NCBI RefSeq assembly: GCF_024733555.1
Contig: NZ_JANIOF010000006.1
Span: 222,947-286,946, forward strand
Direction: 5' to 3'
Origin: Paenibacillus sp. SC116
GTDB taxonomy: Bacteria > Bacillota > Bacilli > Paenibacillales > Paenibacillaceae
DNA length: 64,000 nt
Part shown: positions 55,957-64,000 of the stretch, one piece after another
How the letters are laid out: every line of letters starts with the position of its first letter
Numbering within the stretch: the stretch's first letter is position 1
Notes under the pieces: model-generated
What the model was told of the DNA's origin: nothing
The model's database searches: none
Seen by the model: only the letters and a program-made list of their open reading frames with translations
Position numbers and translations under genes: made by a program

Positions 55957-56394
55957 ATGGCAGAACGATATTATTTAGTTCGTGAAGATATACTGCCTGA
56001 AGCAGTGGTGAAAACCGTTAGGGCGAAACAATTGCTAGCGGCTGGAGAAGTGAAAACAGTACATGAAGCAGCGGAACGAGTTGATTTGAGTCGTAGTGCT
56101 TTTTATAAATATAAAGATGGTATTTTCCCGTTGAATCAGCTGGAGCGTGAGCGGATTGTTACGGTTTCATTGGACTTAGAGGATCGTGCAGGAATATTAT
56201 CCAAAGTGCTCGGTTCGGTTGCTACATTTGAAGGAAATGTACTTACCATTCACCAGACGATACCACTGCAAGGTATGGCTAACGTAGTATTGTCAATTGA
56301 GACAGCATTAATTGCTGAGAATTTCGGACAGATGATGGATACACTTCGTGATATTCCTGGGGTAAAGCGAGTCGTTCTTATCGGTCAAGGTTAG
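55957..56394 (+). CDS. pheB: ACT domain protein PheB
   Basis: 145 residues: a helical N-terminal part with HTH-like VDLSRSAFYKYKDG, then an ACT domain (about 70-143, RIVTVSLDLEDRAGILSKVLGSVATFEGN). PheB is an amino-acid-binding regulatory protein whose exact role is unsettled; often beside hom or pheA. TGGAGGACG precedes the ATG. First gene of the operon hom-thrC-thrB-pheA-ilvE. Confidence 0.92.
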   Translation: MAERYYLVREDILPEAVVKTVRAKQLLAAGEVKTVHEAAERVDLSRSAFYKYKDGIFPLNQLERERIVTVSLDLEDRAGILSKVLGSVATFEGNVLTIHQTIPLQGMANVVLSIETALIAENFGQMMDTLRDIPGVKRVVLIGQG

Positions 56395-56439
56395 GCAACA
56401 AGGGATATAGCTGCACACATAAGAAGGGGAGGAACAAAG

Positions 56440-57726
56440 ATGAAACCAATACAGGTAGGCTTATTAGGATTAGGAACAGTTGGAACTGGTGTTGTAAGAA
56501 TTATAGAAGGGCATCAGGAAGATTTGATGAGTCAGGTTGGTTCTCCCATTCAAGTTCGTAAAGTGCTCGTAAAGGATATGCATAAGCAGCGTCATTTAAA
56601 TATCGATCCGGCGCTTATGACTGAAGATGCATCAGAGGTTGTATATGATCCGGAGATTGATGTTATCGTTGAAGTAATGGGAGGAATTGAGCCTACAAAA
56701 CAGCTCATTCTCGATGCTTTGGCACAGGGTAAGCATGTTGTAACTGCTAATAAGGATTTGATGGCGCTTCATGGGCCAGAAATACTAGAACAAGCACGTG
56801 CTAACAATTGTGATGTATTTTACGAAGCGAGTGTAGCAGGTGGTATTCCAATTATCCGGACATTAATGGAAGGATTCTCTTCGGATCGTATCAAAAAGAT
56901 TATGGGGATCGTAAATGGAACTACAAATTATATCCTGACGAAGATGAGCCAAGAGGGCGTGGCGTATGAAGATGTGCTTAAAGAAGCGCAAGCGCTAGGC
57001 TATGCAGAATCTGATCCTACTTCAGATGTAGAAGGACTGGATGCTGCTCGTAAGATGGCAATTCTTGCTACGCTAGGATTCCATGCGACGGTAGGTCTTG
57101 AAGATGTTGAAGTGAAAGGCATATCAAGCATTTCTAAAGAGGATATCTCCTATGCGAAGCGTCTTGGCTACGAAATGAAGCTGCTAGGTATTGCGGAGCG
57201 TCAAGATGATCAGATTAGTGTTGTTGTCCAGCCTACGATGGTTAAGACTTCACATCCGCTTGCTTCTGTTAATGGCGTGTTCAATGCGGTGTATGTATAT
57301 GGTGAAGCTGTTGGGGAAACGATGTTCTACGGTCCAGGTGCAGGTGAGATGCCTACTGCGACTTCTGTTGTAGCTGACCTAGTAGCTGTGGTAAAGAACC
57401 TGCGTATCGGTGTTAATGGTAAGCAAGGTCACCATGCATATCGTGTTAAGAAACTGAAGACAGATGATCAGATTCATTATAAGAACTTCATTCTATTGCA
57501 TGTTCATGATCGTGCAGGGGTATTGGCTAGAATTACGCAAGTATTTGCAGAATTCGGTGTGAGCTTAGAGTCTGTCGTACAGCAGCCGAACCCGAACAAT
57601 CCTGATGCTGAAATTATCATAATTACACATGAAGCTAGCCAAGCAAATATGAGAAAAGTACTGGATCATTTTATGAGCTTGGATGTTATAAAAGAAATTA
57701 AGAGTGCATATCGCGTAGAGGGTTAA
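56440..57726 (+). CDS. hom: Homoserine dehydrogenase
   Basis: Reduces aspartate semialdehyde to homoserine. 428 residues. NAD(P) loop GLLGLGTVGTGVV (7-19), catalytic region YEASVAGGIPIIRTLMEGFSSD and GIVNGTTNYILTKM, and a C-terminal ACT domain (about 350-425, FILLHVHDRAGVLARITQVFAE) for threonine feedback. AAGGGGAGG precedes the ATG. Confidence 0.97.
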   Translation: MKPIQVGLLGLGTVGTGVVRIIEGHQEDLMSQVGSPIQVRKVLVKDMHKQRHLNIDPALMTEDASEVVYDPEIDVIVEVMGGIEPTKQLILDALAQGKHVVTANKDLMALHGPEILEQARANNCDVFYEASVAGGIPIIRTLMEGFSSDRIKKIMGIVNGTTNYILTKMSQEGVAYEDVLKEAQALGYAESDPTSDVEGLDAARKMAILATLGFHATVGLEDVEVKGISSISKEDISYAKRLGYEMKLLGIAERQDDQISVVVQPTMVKTSHPLASVNGVFNAVYVYGEAVGETMFYGPGAGEMPTATSVVADLVAVVKNLRIGVNGKQGHHAYRVKKLKTDDQIHYKNFILLHVHDRAGVLARITQVFAEFGVSLESVVQQPNPNNPDAEIIIITHEASQANMRKVLDHFMSLDVIKEIKSAYRVEG

Positions 57727-57768
57727 TCATTCATTCCAGCGTGCGGAATAGAGATGGAGGAGAGAACG

Positions 57769-58830
57769 ATGAGATATATGGGACTGTTGGAAACGTATAA
57801 GGCATATCTTCCGGTTGGGGAAGCGACTCCGATGATTACACTTCATGAGGGGAACACACCATTGATTCGGGCAGAGAATCTGTCAGAGCAGCTTGGCTTG
57901 AATTTGTATTTTAAATATGAAGGCTTAAATCCTACGGGTTCTTTTAAAGATCGTGGTATGGTTATGGCTGTTGCTAAAGCGATGGAAGAAGGCAGTCGTA
58001 CGATCATGTGTGCCTCTACAGGTAACACTTCTGCGGCAGCAGCTGCTTATGCGGCACGTGGCGGTTTGAATTGTATCGTTCTTATTCCTAATAATAATAT
58101 TGCGCTCGGTAAGATGGCTCAAGCGATGATATATGGTGCAAAGGTTATTGCGATAGAGGGGAACTTCGATCGTGCATTAGAAATTGTCCGTGAAATTACG
58201 GCTAAGCAACCTATTACGTTAGTGAACTCTGTTAACCCTTATCGCATCGAGGGCCAGAAGACGGCTGCTTTTGAGGTATGTGAACAGCTTGGAGAGGCTC
58301 CGGATTACTTAGCGATTCCTGTAGGCAACGCGGGGAATATCTCTGCCTATTGGAAAGGCTTTAAGCAATACTATGAGGCTGGAAAAGTGGATAAGCTGCC
58401 GAAAATGCTTGGTTTTGAGGCTGAAGGTGCAATGGCAATTGTGAAAGGTGAGCCCATTTTAGAGCCTGAGACAGTTGCAACTGCTATCCGCATCGGTAAT
58501 CCGGCAAGTTGGAAAACGGCGGTTGAAGCTTCTCAACAATCGGAAGGGCAGATTAACTATGTAACGGATGAGCAGATTTTGTCCGCTTATCAAATGCTTG
58601 CTGCGTCAGAAGGCGTATTTGCAGAGCCTGCTTCGGCTGCTTCTTTGGCTGGAGTTATTAAATTGCATCAGGAAGGTTATTTCCGAGGCGGGGAGTCTGT
58701 CGTCTGCGTGCTAACAGGGAATGGCTTGAAAGATCCGAATATTGCGATTAAAACGGCTGCTGTCGAGCCGCTTGTTGTTCCAGATACGGAAGAAGCGGTT
58801 ATGGACGCGATTCGTAAGCTAGAAGGGTGA
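57769..58830 (+). CDS. thrC: Threonine synthase
   Basis: PLP enzyme converting phosphohomoserine to threonine. 353 residues, short class. PLP lysine Lys60 in [10 protein letters not shown], the [15 protein letters not shown] loop and [16 protein letters not shown] 57769 follows TGGAGGAGAG; an in-frame ATG at 57754 overlaps that site. thrB starts 7 bases after the stop. Confidence 0.96.
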   Translation: MRYMGLLETYKAYLPVGEATPMITLHEGNTPLIRAENLSEQLGLNLYFKYEGLNPTGSFKDRGMVMAVAKAMEEGSRTIMCASTGNTSAAAAAYAARGGLNCIVLIPNNNIALGKMAQAMIYGAKVIAIEGNFDRALEIVREITAKQPITLVNSVNPYRIEGQKTAAFEVCEQLGEAPDYLAIPVGNAGNISAYWKGFKQYYEAGKVDKLPKMLGFEAEGAMAIVKGEPILEPETVATAIRIGNPASWKTAVEASQQSEGQINYVTDEQILSAYQMLAASEGVFAEPASAASLAGVIKLHQEGYFRGGESVVCVLTGNGLKDPNIAIKTAAVEPLVVPDTEEAVMDAIRKLEG

Positions 58831-58837
58831 ATAACAG

Positions 58838-59818
58838 ATGATGCAGCAAAACGGTGTACTAGTAAAGGTTCCTGCAAGTACGGCTAATTTAGGACCGGGT
58901 TTTGATACATTGGGAATGGCTCTTTCCTTATATACTTGGATTGGTATGAAGCCTGCTGAGAGTACTGTGGTACGTATGTATGGTCCTGAATTAGGTGGTT
59001 TACCGGCAGATGAAACGAATCTTATCGTGCAAGTGGCAAAGCGGGTATTTATCGAAGCGGGAGCAGAGTTTTGTCCGTTAGCAATCGATGTATATAGTGA
59101 AATTCCTTTGACAAGAGGTCTTGGAAGTAGTGCTTCTGCGATTGTAGGTGCGCTCGTAGCAGCTAATGCATTATTAAATTACCCATTGTCTAATCAACAA
59201 TTGTTTGATATGGCATCTGCTTGGGAGCGTCATCCTGATAATGTTGGTGCATCCTTATTCGGTGGAATCGTCGTAGCATCCTGGGATGGAAAGCGGGCGA
59301 GGCATGTGAGATTGGAGCCTCATAGCAGTTTGGGTACGGTTGTGGCTATACCGAAGTTCCATCTGGAAACGAAGGCTGCCCGCGGGGTGTTACCAGAGCA
59401 AGTATCAATGGCGGATGCAGTACATAATGTGAGTCATTCTTCGTTGTTGGTTGCTGCGTTATCGACGGGCCAATTCGAACTGTTGTATGATGCGATGCAG
59501 GATCGACTTCATCAGCCATATCGCATGTCGTTAGTGCCTGGGATGGCACGGGTATTGGAGGAATCTCGAAAATATGGTGCGTACGGTGTTGCTTTAAGCG
59601 GTGCTGGTCCAACTATATTGGCGCTTGTTAATCAATTGCAAGGCAACGATGAATTGGTTACCTTTATGAAAGACACGCTACAACAATGTGGTGTTGAGGC
59701 AGATGTGTTCTTGCTAGAACCTAGCTCAGTCGGTGCAGTCTGCTTGGAAGGGTCGGCAGATGATATTCATAGATTAATACCTGAGGTATATCGGTCTGAT
59801 CTAGCCGCAGAAGTATAG
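58838..59818 (+). CDS. thrB: Homoserine kinase
   Basis: GHMP kinase, 326 residues. ATP motif PLTRGLGSSAS (90-100), N-terminal VKVPASTANLGPGFDTLG, C-terminal GVALSGAGPTILAL. GAAGGGTGA precedes the ATG pair at 58838/58841. Forms the last step before threonine synthase, with the operon order thrC then thrB. Confidence 0.96.
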   Translation: MMQQNGVLVKVPASTANLGPGFDTLGMALSLYTWIGMKPAESTVVRMYGPELGGLPADETNLIVQVAKRVFIEAGAEFCPLAIDVYSEIPLTRGLGSSASAIVGALVAANALLNYPLSNQQLFDMASAWERHPDNVGASLFGGIVVASWDGKRARHVRLEPHSSLGTVVAIPKFHLETKAARGVLPEQVSMADAVHNVSHSSLLVAALSTGQFELLYDAMQDRLHQPYRMSLVPGMARVLEESRKYGAYGVALSGAGPTILALVNQLQGNDELVTFMKDTLQQCGVEADVFLLEPSSVGAVCLEGSADDIHRLIPEVYRSDLAAEV

Positions 59819-59847
59819 GTACTTGAATGTGAAGGAGTAAGTGAAGT

Positions 59848-60729
59848 ATGGCTCGTATTGCTCTATTGCCGCAAGGCTCCGTGTCTCATGAAGCTGCAGT
59901 CCATCTGCTTGGCGATCATCATCAATACTATCATTACAAGCTTATTTCTGAAGTGTTTATGGCTGTCGTGAACAAAGAAGCAGATTATGCCGTTATTCCA
60001 ATCGAGAATACGATTGAAGGCTCTGTTAATTTGCATCTGGATTGGATCGTTCATGAGGTGGATTTGCCGTTTCAAGCAGAATGGGTCTATCCGTCTATTC
60101 AACATTTAATAGGAAGAAACGTTGAGGGCACAAAAGATTATTCTTCTATTAATAAGGTGCTGTCGCATCCTGTTGCGATGGCGCAGTGTCAGCAATTTTT
60201 ACGAAAACATATGCCTCATGCAGTGCAAGAGCATGTCAGCAGTACTTCGGAGGCGGTGCGGATAGTAAAAGAGCATCCTGAAGAGAACTGGGCAGCAATC
60301 GGTACTCGATTGGGGGCGCAAACATTTGGCTTAAATGTACTTGCCAGTGAGGTTATGGACCATCATAATAATTATACAAGGTTTATTCTGTTGGGATCTC
60401 AACCAATTGAACTCGCGGAAACGACGACACATAAGACGACAATCTTGGTGACGTTGCCAGAGGATTTTCCAGGTGCCTTGCATCAGGTGCTGTCAGCATT
60501 CGCTTGGAGACGAATCAACTTGTCTCGAATCGAATCGCGGCCGACTAAGCGCCAGCTAGGAAATTATTATTTTTATATCGATTTGCAAATGGCTCTAGAT
60601 TCAGTGCTGCTTCCTTCTGCTTTTGCAGAGATTGAAGCGCTTGGCTGCCAAGTTCGCATTTTAGGTACATATCCGACCTATGCGTATTCTACCAGTCAAC
60701 GAGAAGAGCCTCATCATTCGGAGGTGTAA
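59848..60729 (+). CDS. pheA: Prephenate dehydratase
   Basis: Makes phenylpyruvate from prephenate. 293 residues: PDT domain (1-180) with the catalytic TRF motif (177-179, NNYTRF) and an ACT domain with GALH (209-212) and ESRP (229-232) for phenylalanine feedback. The N-terminus LLPQGSVSHEAAVHL replaces the usual LGPEGTFS pattern, a mild oddity. GAAGGAG precedes the ATG. ilvE follows 2 bases after. Confidence 0.94.
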   Translation: MARIALLPQGSVSHEAAVHLLGDHHQYYHYKLISEVFMAVVNKEADYAVIPIENTIEGSVNLHLDWIVHEVDLPFQAEWVYPSIQHLIGRNVEGTKDYSSINKVLSHPVAMAQCQQFLRKHMPHAVQEHVSSTSEAVRIVKEHPEENWAAIGTRLGAQTFGLNVLASEVMDHHNNYTRFILLGSQPIELAETTTHKTTILVTLPEDFPGALHQVLSAFAWRRINLSRIESRPTKRQLGNYYFYIDLQMALDSVLLPSAFAEIEALGCQVRILGTYPTYAYSTSQREEPHHSEV

Positions 60730-60731
60730 GC

Positions 60732-61613
60732 ATGACGCAGTGGATTTATTTAGACGGCGAATTTGTTACTAAAGAAGAAGCAAAAGTATCGGTATACGAC
60801 CATGGATTTTTATATGGTGATGGTATATTTGAAGGTATCCGTATTTATGACGGGAATATTTTTAAATGCCATGAGCATTTAGTTCGTTTGTACGACTCTG
60901 CTAAGTCAATTATGCTGAACATTCCGCTTACGATTGAGGAAATGCAGGATGTGTTGGTAGAAACGATCCGCCGCAACGGGCATCGTGACGGATATATTCG
61001 TCTTGTAGTATCTCGTGGAGCGGGCAACCTTGGATTGGATCCGAATCGTTGCCCTAAAGCGAGCGTCATTATTATCGTTGAACAACTGGCTATCTATCCA
61101 GAAGAAGCATACAAAAATGGTTTGCGCGCGGTATCCGTAGCAGAACGTCGCAACATTCCGGATGCATTGAATCCGAAGATTAAATCTTTGAACTATTTGA
61201 ACAATATTCTAGTTAAGATCAAAGCAAACCTAGCTGATGTAGGCGAAGCGATCATGCTTAATGCGCAGGGCTACGTAACAGAAGGTTCGGGAGATAACAT
61301 CTTTATTATTAAAAAAGGGGTGGTATATACTCCTCCTTGTTACTTGGGTGCCCTAGAGGGGATTACACGTAATGCAATAATCGACATTTGTAAGGAACAG
61401 GGCTTTATTGTGAAGGAAGAGCCGTTCTCTATGCATGATGTTTATGTTGCTGATGAAGTATTCTTCACAGGGACTGCTGCGGAAGTTATTGCGGCGCGCG
61501 AAATCGATGGGCGTATTGTCGGTAATGGTCAAGCTGGTCCAATCACGCTGCAGTTATTGGACAAGTTCCGTCAAATCGTAACGCAGGATGGCGTTAAAGT
61601 ATACGAATCTTAA
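60732..61613 (+). CDS. ilvE: Branched-chain amino acid aminotransferase (class IV)
   Basis: PLP transaminase, 293 residues. Lys151 in KIKSLNYLNNIL is the Schiff-base lysine; FLYGDGIFEGIR, GYVTEGSGDNIF and TGTAAEV are the family blocks. A D-amino acid transaminase is the main alternative, but IKSLNYLNNIL favours IlvE. GGAGGTG precedes the ATG. End of the amino acid operon, where it may serve phenylalanine or branched-chain synthesis. Confidence 0.9.
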   Translation: MTQWIYLDGEFVTKEEAKVSVYDHGFLYGDGIFEGIRIYDGNIFKCHEHLVRLYDSAKSIMLNIPLTIEEMQDVLVETIRRNGHRDGYIRLVVSRGAGNLGLDPNRCPKASVIIIVEQLAIYPEEAYKNGLRAVSVAERRNIPDALNPKIKSLNYLNNILVKIKANLADVGEAIMLNAQGYVTEGSGDNIFIIKKGVVYTPPCYLGALEGITRNAIIDICKEQGFIVKEEPFSMHDVYVADEVFFTGTAAEVIAAREIDGRIVGNGQAGPITLQLLDKFRQIVTQDGVKVYES

Positions 61614-61620
61614 TCGTTTA

Positions 61621-61658
61621 AGAAGCTTTCTCCGAAGAGGGGAAGGCTTCTTTTTTTT
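61621..61658 (+). terminator. Terminator after ilvE
   Basis: AGAAGC..TCTCC (61621-61633) pairs with GGGGAAGGCTTCT (61639-61651) with two wobbles, followed by a run of eight T. Confidence 0.88.
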
Positions 61659-61822
61659 GTCATATAAGCTCTTTGGTTGTATAGTGGATTGTTTTTTTAT
61701 GAAGATTATGTGTTAGATGAAAAAAATGATGTCAAATGCCCAGCTCTTGCATAGGATGTATAAATGACTACGCGGGCGATTGTCCCGTGTTACGAGGATG
61801 ATTCCCTTAGGAGGTACCGCGC

Positions 61823-63631
61823 GTGAAAATTCATATTATTAAAAAGGGCGAAACTTTGTACGCTCTCTCCAAAAAATACGGGGTATCTTTGGATCAACTA
61901 ATCGCCCTTAATCCGCAATTAGCTGATCCAAATCAAGTTCAAGTTGGCATGAAGATTAGAGTTCCTTCTACTCCTGTTTCTACTGGAGGCTACGAAATTG
62001 TCCATAAGCATGTTGTCAAGGAAGGAGACACACTGTGGAAGTTGGCGAAAGCTTGGGGTTTGCCACTTCAGGCATTGATCGCAGCGAATCCGCAACTGAA
62101 AAATCCGAATGTGCTGCTCATTGGGCAAGTTGTGAATATTCCTAAATTAACTGCTAATGAGTCGGGTGGACCAAGTGCGAGTGCAGGTTGGGGCGCAAAT
62201 GCAGCCAATACCGGTGTCATACCCCTGTCCAAAGCTGAGTTGACAAAGCCGATACAGCCGCAACCACCAGTACAGCCGCCCATACAGCCTCCTAAACAAC
62301 CGCCTATCCTGCCGGAGACTAAATTGCAGCCTCAAGCGAAACAGCCGGCGTCGCTACCATCTCAACCACAAGCCCAAGCTAAACCTCCAATACAATCCCA
62401 GTCTCAACCCAAGCCGCAGTTGCAACCACAATATAAGCCACAAGCAGAACAGCTAATTCTTCCGTCTCCTTTACCGAATCCACCATCCGTTAAGCCTGCA
62501 ACAGGCAATGTTAGTCCTGTTAAGCCTACATTGAAAGGCGAGGTGCCGAATTTCGCACCTTTACCGGCAAGTTACGATAACTTTTCGGCAAACATGCCTA
62601 ATGTAGAACCATATCCGAATTCTTTTGTTCCTAACTATGTAGGGCAGTCTCAAAGCAATGTACAATGGCAGTCTCAAGAAGTTGGTGGAACACAATCGAC
62701 TTCACAGCCTAATGTATATCCGAACGTACCTCAATATGAAGGGTTTTGTACACCGGACATTTCACCTTATCCGAATTTCTGTAATCCGTATCCTGTACAT
62801 CCTTTTGGTGCTCATCATTGTAATCCTTGTGGATATCCATCACACGGTGTTAATTCAATGCCGTTTATGCCTTATCAGGCTTCCTACACAGATGGATTGA
62901 ATTCGATGTGGGGCAGTGAGAATGTGTTTTATTCCGAAAATGCGAACTATGGCCCGACTTCTGTGTTACCGGGAGCAAATGCGAATTATGGTCCGACGTC
63001 TGTATCGCCAGATTCAAATGCGAACTATGGCCCAGCTTCCGTGTTGCCAGGAGCAAACGCGAATTATGGTCCGACGTCTGTACTGCCAGATTCAAATGCG
63101 AACTATGGTCTGGCTTCTGTATCACCAGGAGCAAATGCGAACTATAGTCCATCGTTTGTCTCGCCTGCAGCTAATCAGAGTATTTCTTCAAGTGGTGCAG
63201 GTGAAATGTGGGATAAAAAAGCAAACGAACAGGCTGTAAATGCTGAGTCTTATGCGTATCCACAACAGTACAGTAATATGCCATATGATGTTCAAGCATA
63301 TGGTGCTTATGGAGCTTCTCCGTACGTGGACTATAGTGTATTTTGTCATCAATGCGGAACTCCTTATAGAGTAGATACTTCATTGCAGGACGGCAGTTGG
63401 TTGTCTCAGTGGGGGGGGGTTAATTCGGCTGCAGGAAACGAAGCTGAATTTGCACAGGAGCCCGAAGATGTTCAGTCTGATTCGAGTGATGATGTTTCTG
63501 CTAGCAAAGGGAAGAAGAAGAGTAAAGAGCAGCGTAAAAATGTAAGTACGCGTAGCTATAAAGAATCTGATTCTTATACGCAGGCTAGTGTAAGGCAAAA
63601 GGGTAAGAGTATGCCTTGGATTAACGGTTAA
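61823..63631 (+). CDS. SafA-like LysM protein with tandem repeats
   Basis: 602 residues. Two LysM domains (about 2-48, IKKGETLYALSKKYGVSLDQL; 62-108, VKEGDTLWKLAKAWGLPLQAL), then a Pro/Gln-rich linker (about 145-225), a Tyr/Asn/Pro-rich part with Cys-His runs (HPFGAHHCNPCGYPSHG), six 13-residue repeats (373-450) and a tail that turns basic, ending MPWING. No signal peptide, as for SafA/ExsA coat morphogens, which bind SpoVID; spoVID is in this window. TAGGAGGTACC precedes the GTG start at 61823. A nine-G tract (63411-63419) may cause frameshifts. The name SafA-like rests on architecture. Confidence 0.82.
   Translation: MKIHIIKKGETLYALSKKYGVSLDQLIALNPQLADPNQVQVGMKIRVPSTPVSTGGYEIVHKHVVKEGDTLWKLAKAWGLPLQALIAANPQLKNPNVLLIGQVVNIPKLTANESGGPSASAGWGANAANTGVIPLSKAELTKPIQPQPPVQPPIQPPKQPPILPETKLQPQAKQPASLPSQPQAQAKPPIQSQSQPKPQLQPQYKPQAEQLILPSPLPNPPSVKPATGNVSPVKPTLKGEVPNFAPLPASYDNFSANMPNVEPYPNSFVPNYVGQSQSNVQWQSQEVGGTQSTSQPNVYPNVPQYEGFCTPDISPYPNFCNPYPVHPFGAHHCNPCGYPSHGVNSMPFMPYQASYTDGLNSMWGSENVFYSENANYGPTSVLPGANANYGPTSVSPDSNANYGPASVLPGANANYGPTSVLPDSNANYGLASVSPGANANYSPSFVSPAANQSISSSGAGEMWDKKANEQAVNAESYAYPQQYSNMPYDVQAYGAYGASPYVDYSVFCHQCGTPYRVDTSLQDGSWLSQWGGVNSAAGNEAEFAQEPEDVQSDSSDDVSASKGKKKSKEQRKNVSTRSYKESDSYTQASVRQKGKSMPWING
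62939..63172 (+). repeat. Six 39-bp in-frame tandem repeats
   Basis: Each unit codes for 13 residues of the form NANYGPTSVLPGA or NANYGPTSVSPDS. The six copies alternate between PGA and PDS endings (with a final PAA), which points to duplication of a 78-bp pair. The last copy is the most divergent. Confidence 0.95.
63411..63419 (+). repeat. Nine-G homopolymer inside a coding sequence
   Basis: Codons read TGG GGG GGG GTT (W530-G-G-V533). One extra G gives TGG GGG GGG GGT TAA, an immediate stop; one lost G enters a frame that stays open for about 40 codons. It is also a known kind of sequencing-error site. Confidence 0.8.
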
Positions 63632-63645
63632 TACAAGTTGTATGA

Positions 63646-63692
63646 AATAAGCTGCGACATCGCCTACAAGCGAATTATCGTGGCTTATTTTT
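63646..63692 (+). terminator. Terminator after the SafA-like gene
   Basis: AATAAGC (63646-63652) with GCTTATT (63683-63689), inner TCGC/GCGA, then T to 63692. Confidence 0.8.
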
Positions 63693-63825
63693 CCTGTTGT
63701 CAGAGTAGAGCATGCATGATATATTGTAATTCCGCCGCCGAGAGGTGCGGTTGAGACAAGCTTTAATGGATAGTGAATTGCAGCTGAGTTCAAAACGACG
63801 CTTCAAAAAACTTTTTAAAAAAGTA

Positions 63826-63854
63826 TTGACTTAAAAGAAACAACGTGATATATT
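63826..63854 (+). promoter_or_regulatory. rRNA operon promoter
   Basis: TTGACT (63826-63831), 17-base spacer, TATATT (63849-63854), preceded by A- and T-rich sequence resembling an UP element (63803-63822). Confidence 0.8.
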
Positions 63855-63859
63855 ATAAG

Positions 63860-64000
63860 AGTTGCTGCTGAGAAGCGCGACGAACGAAAGTGAAGTTGAT
63901 TGAATCGAATTGATTAATCATCTGAGCGAAATTGTTCTTTGAAAACTGAACAACGAGTGAAACGTTTGATATAAGAAATTCAGCAATGAATTTCGTCAGC
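63860..64000 (+). ncRNA. 5' leader of an rRNA operon (16S begins beyond the window)
   Basis: The leader contains TTGTTCTTTGAAAACTGAAC (63932-63951), the boxA-type antitermination segment found before 16S genes in Bacilli, followed by ACGAGTGAAACG. The 16S gene itself does not start before base 64000. Confidence 0.8.

Noticed and set aside
62939..63172. CRISPR-like regular repeats
   Set aside because: The 39-bp units are contiguous, in frame and coding (13-residue repeats) with no unique spacers.

Overview
The window looks like a chromosomal segment from a spore-forming Firmicute of the Paenibacillaceae, most likely Paenibacillus. This is inferred from gene order, from Gram-positive Shine-Dalgarno sites with many TTG/GTG starts, from sporulation genes, a T-box leader and SigA-type promoters. 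The species cannot be fixed from sequence alone. Nearly every gene lies on the + strand; two small genes on the - strand are supported by their own ribosome binding sites and by shared bidirectional terminators. There are no insertion sequences, phage genes, tRNAs or CRISPR arrays that I can see.

Layout. 1-11.6 kb is protein quality control and housekeeping: the 3' part of tig, then clpP, clpX, ispG, an alanine/glycine:cation symporter, lonB, lonA and engB/ysxC. 11.7-16.3 kb holds a conserved coiled-coil protein of unknown role, speD behind a structured leader, and a four-gene polar amino acid ABC importer. 16.6-21.3 kb is the most accessory-looking part: an S-layer-homology protein followed by a 1122-residue secreted protein of unknown function. 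21.5-30.2 kb is the haem/sirohaem operon (hemA, hemX, a precorrin-2 dehydrogenase, hemC, a CobA-HemD fusion, hemB, hemL). 30-33 kb has an RluA-family pseudouridine synthase, spoVID and a small convergent membrane protein. 33-39 kb is T-box-valS, folC and murC.

39-51 kb is the cell-shape, division and sporulation block: a Hanks-type kinase convergent with a tiny Ser/Lys/His/Tyr-rich CotG-like protein, a spoIIB-like SPOR protein, maf, radC, mreBCD, minCD, rodA, spoIVFA and spoIVFB. 51-56 kb has an RNase G family gene, rplU-prp-rpmA, spo0B and obgE. 56-61.6 kb is amino acid synthesis (pheB, hom, thrC, thrB, pheA, ilvE). 61.8-63.6 kb is a SafA-like LysM coat protein with 13-residue repeats and a nine-G tract. 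The window ends in the promoter and leader of an rRNA operon whose 16S gene lies beyond the edge.

How it fits together: ClpXP, LonA and LonB form an ATP-dependent proteolysis set. Spo0B (phosphorelay), LonB, SpoIIB, SpoIVFA/B (pro-sigma-K processing), SpoVID, the SafA-like protein and the CotG-like protein span sporulation from initiation to coat assembly. The main candidates for something new are the kinase/CotG-like pair, the SLH/1122-residue secreted pair, the pseudoknot-capable speD leader that can mask its own ribosome binding site, and the slippage-prone G tract in the SafA-like gene.
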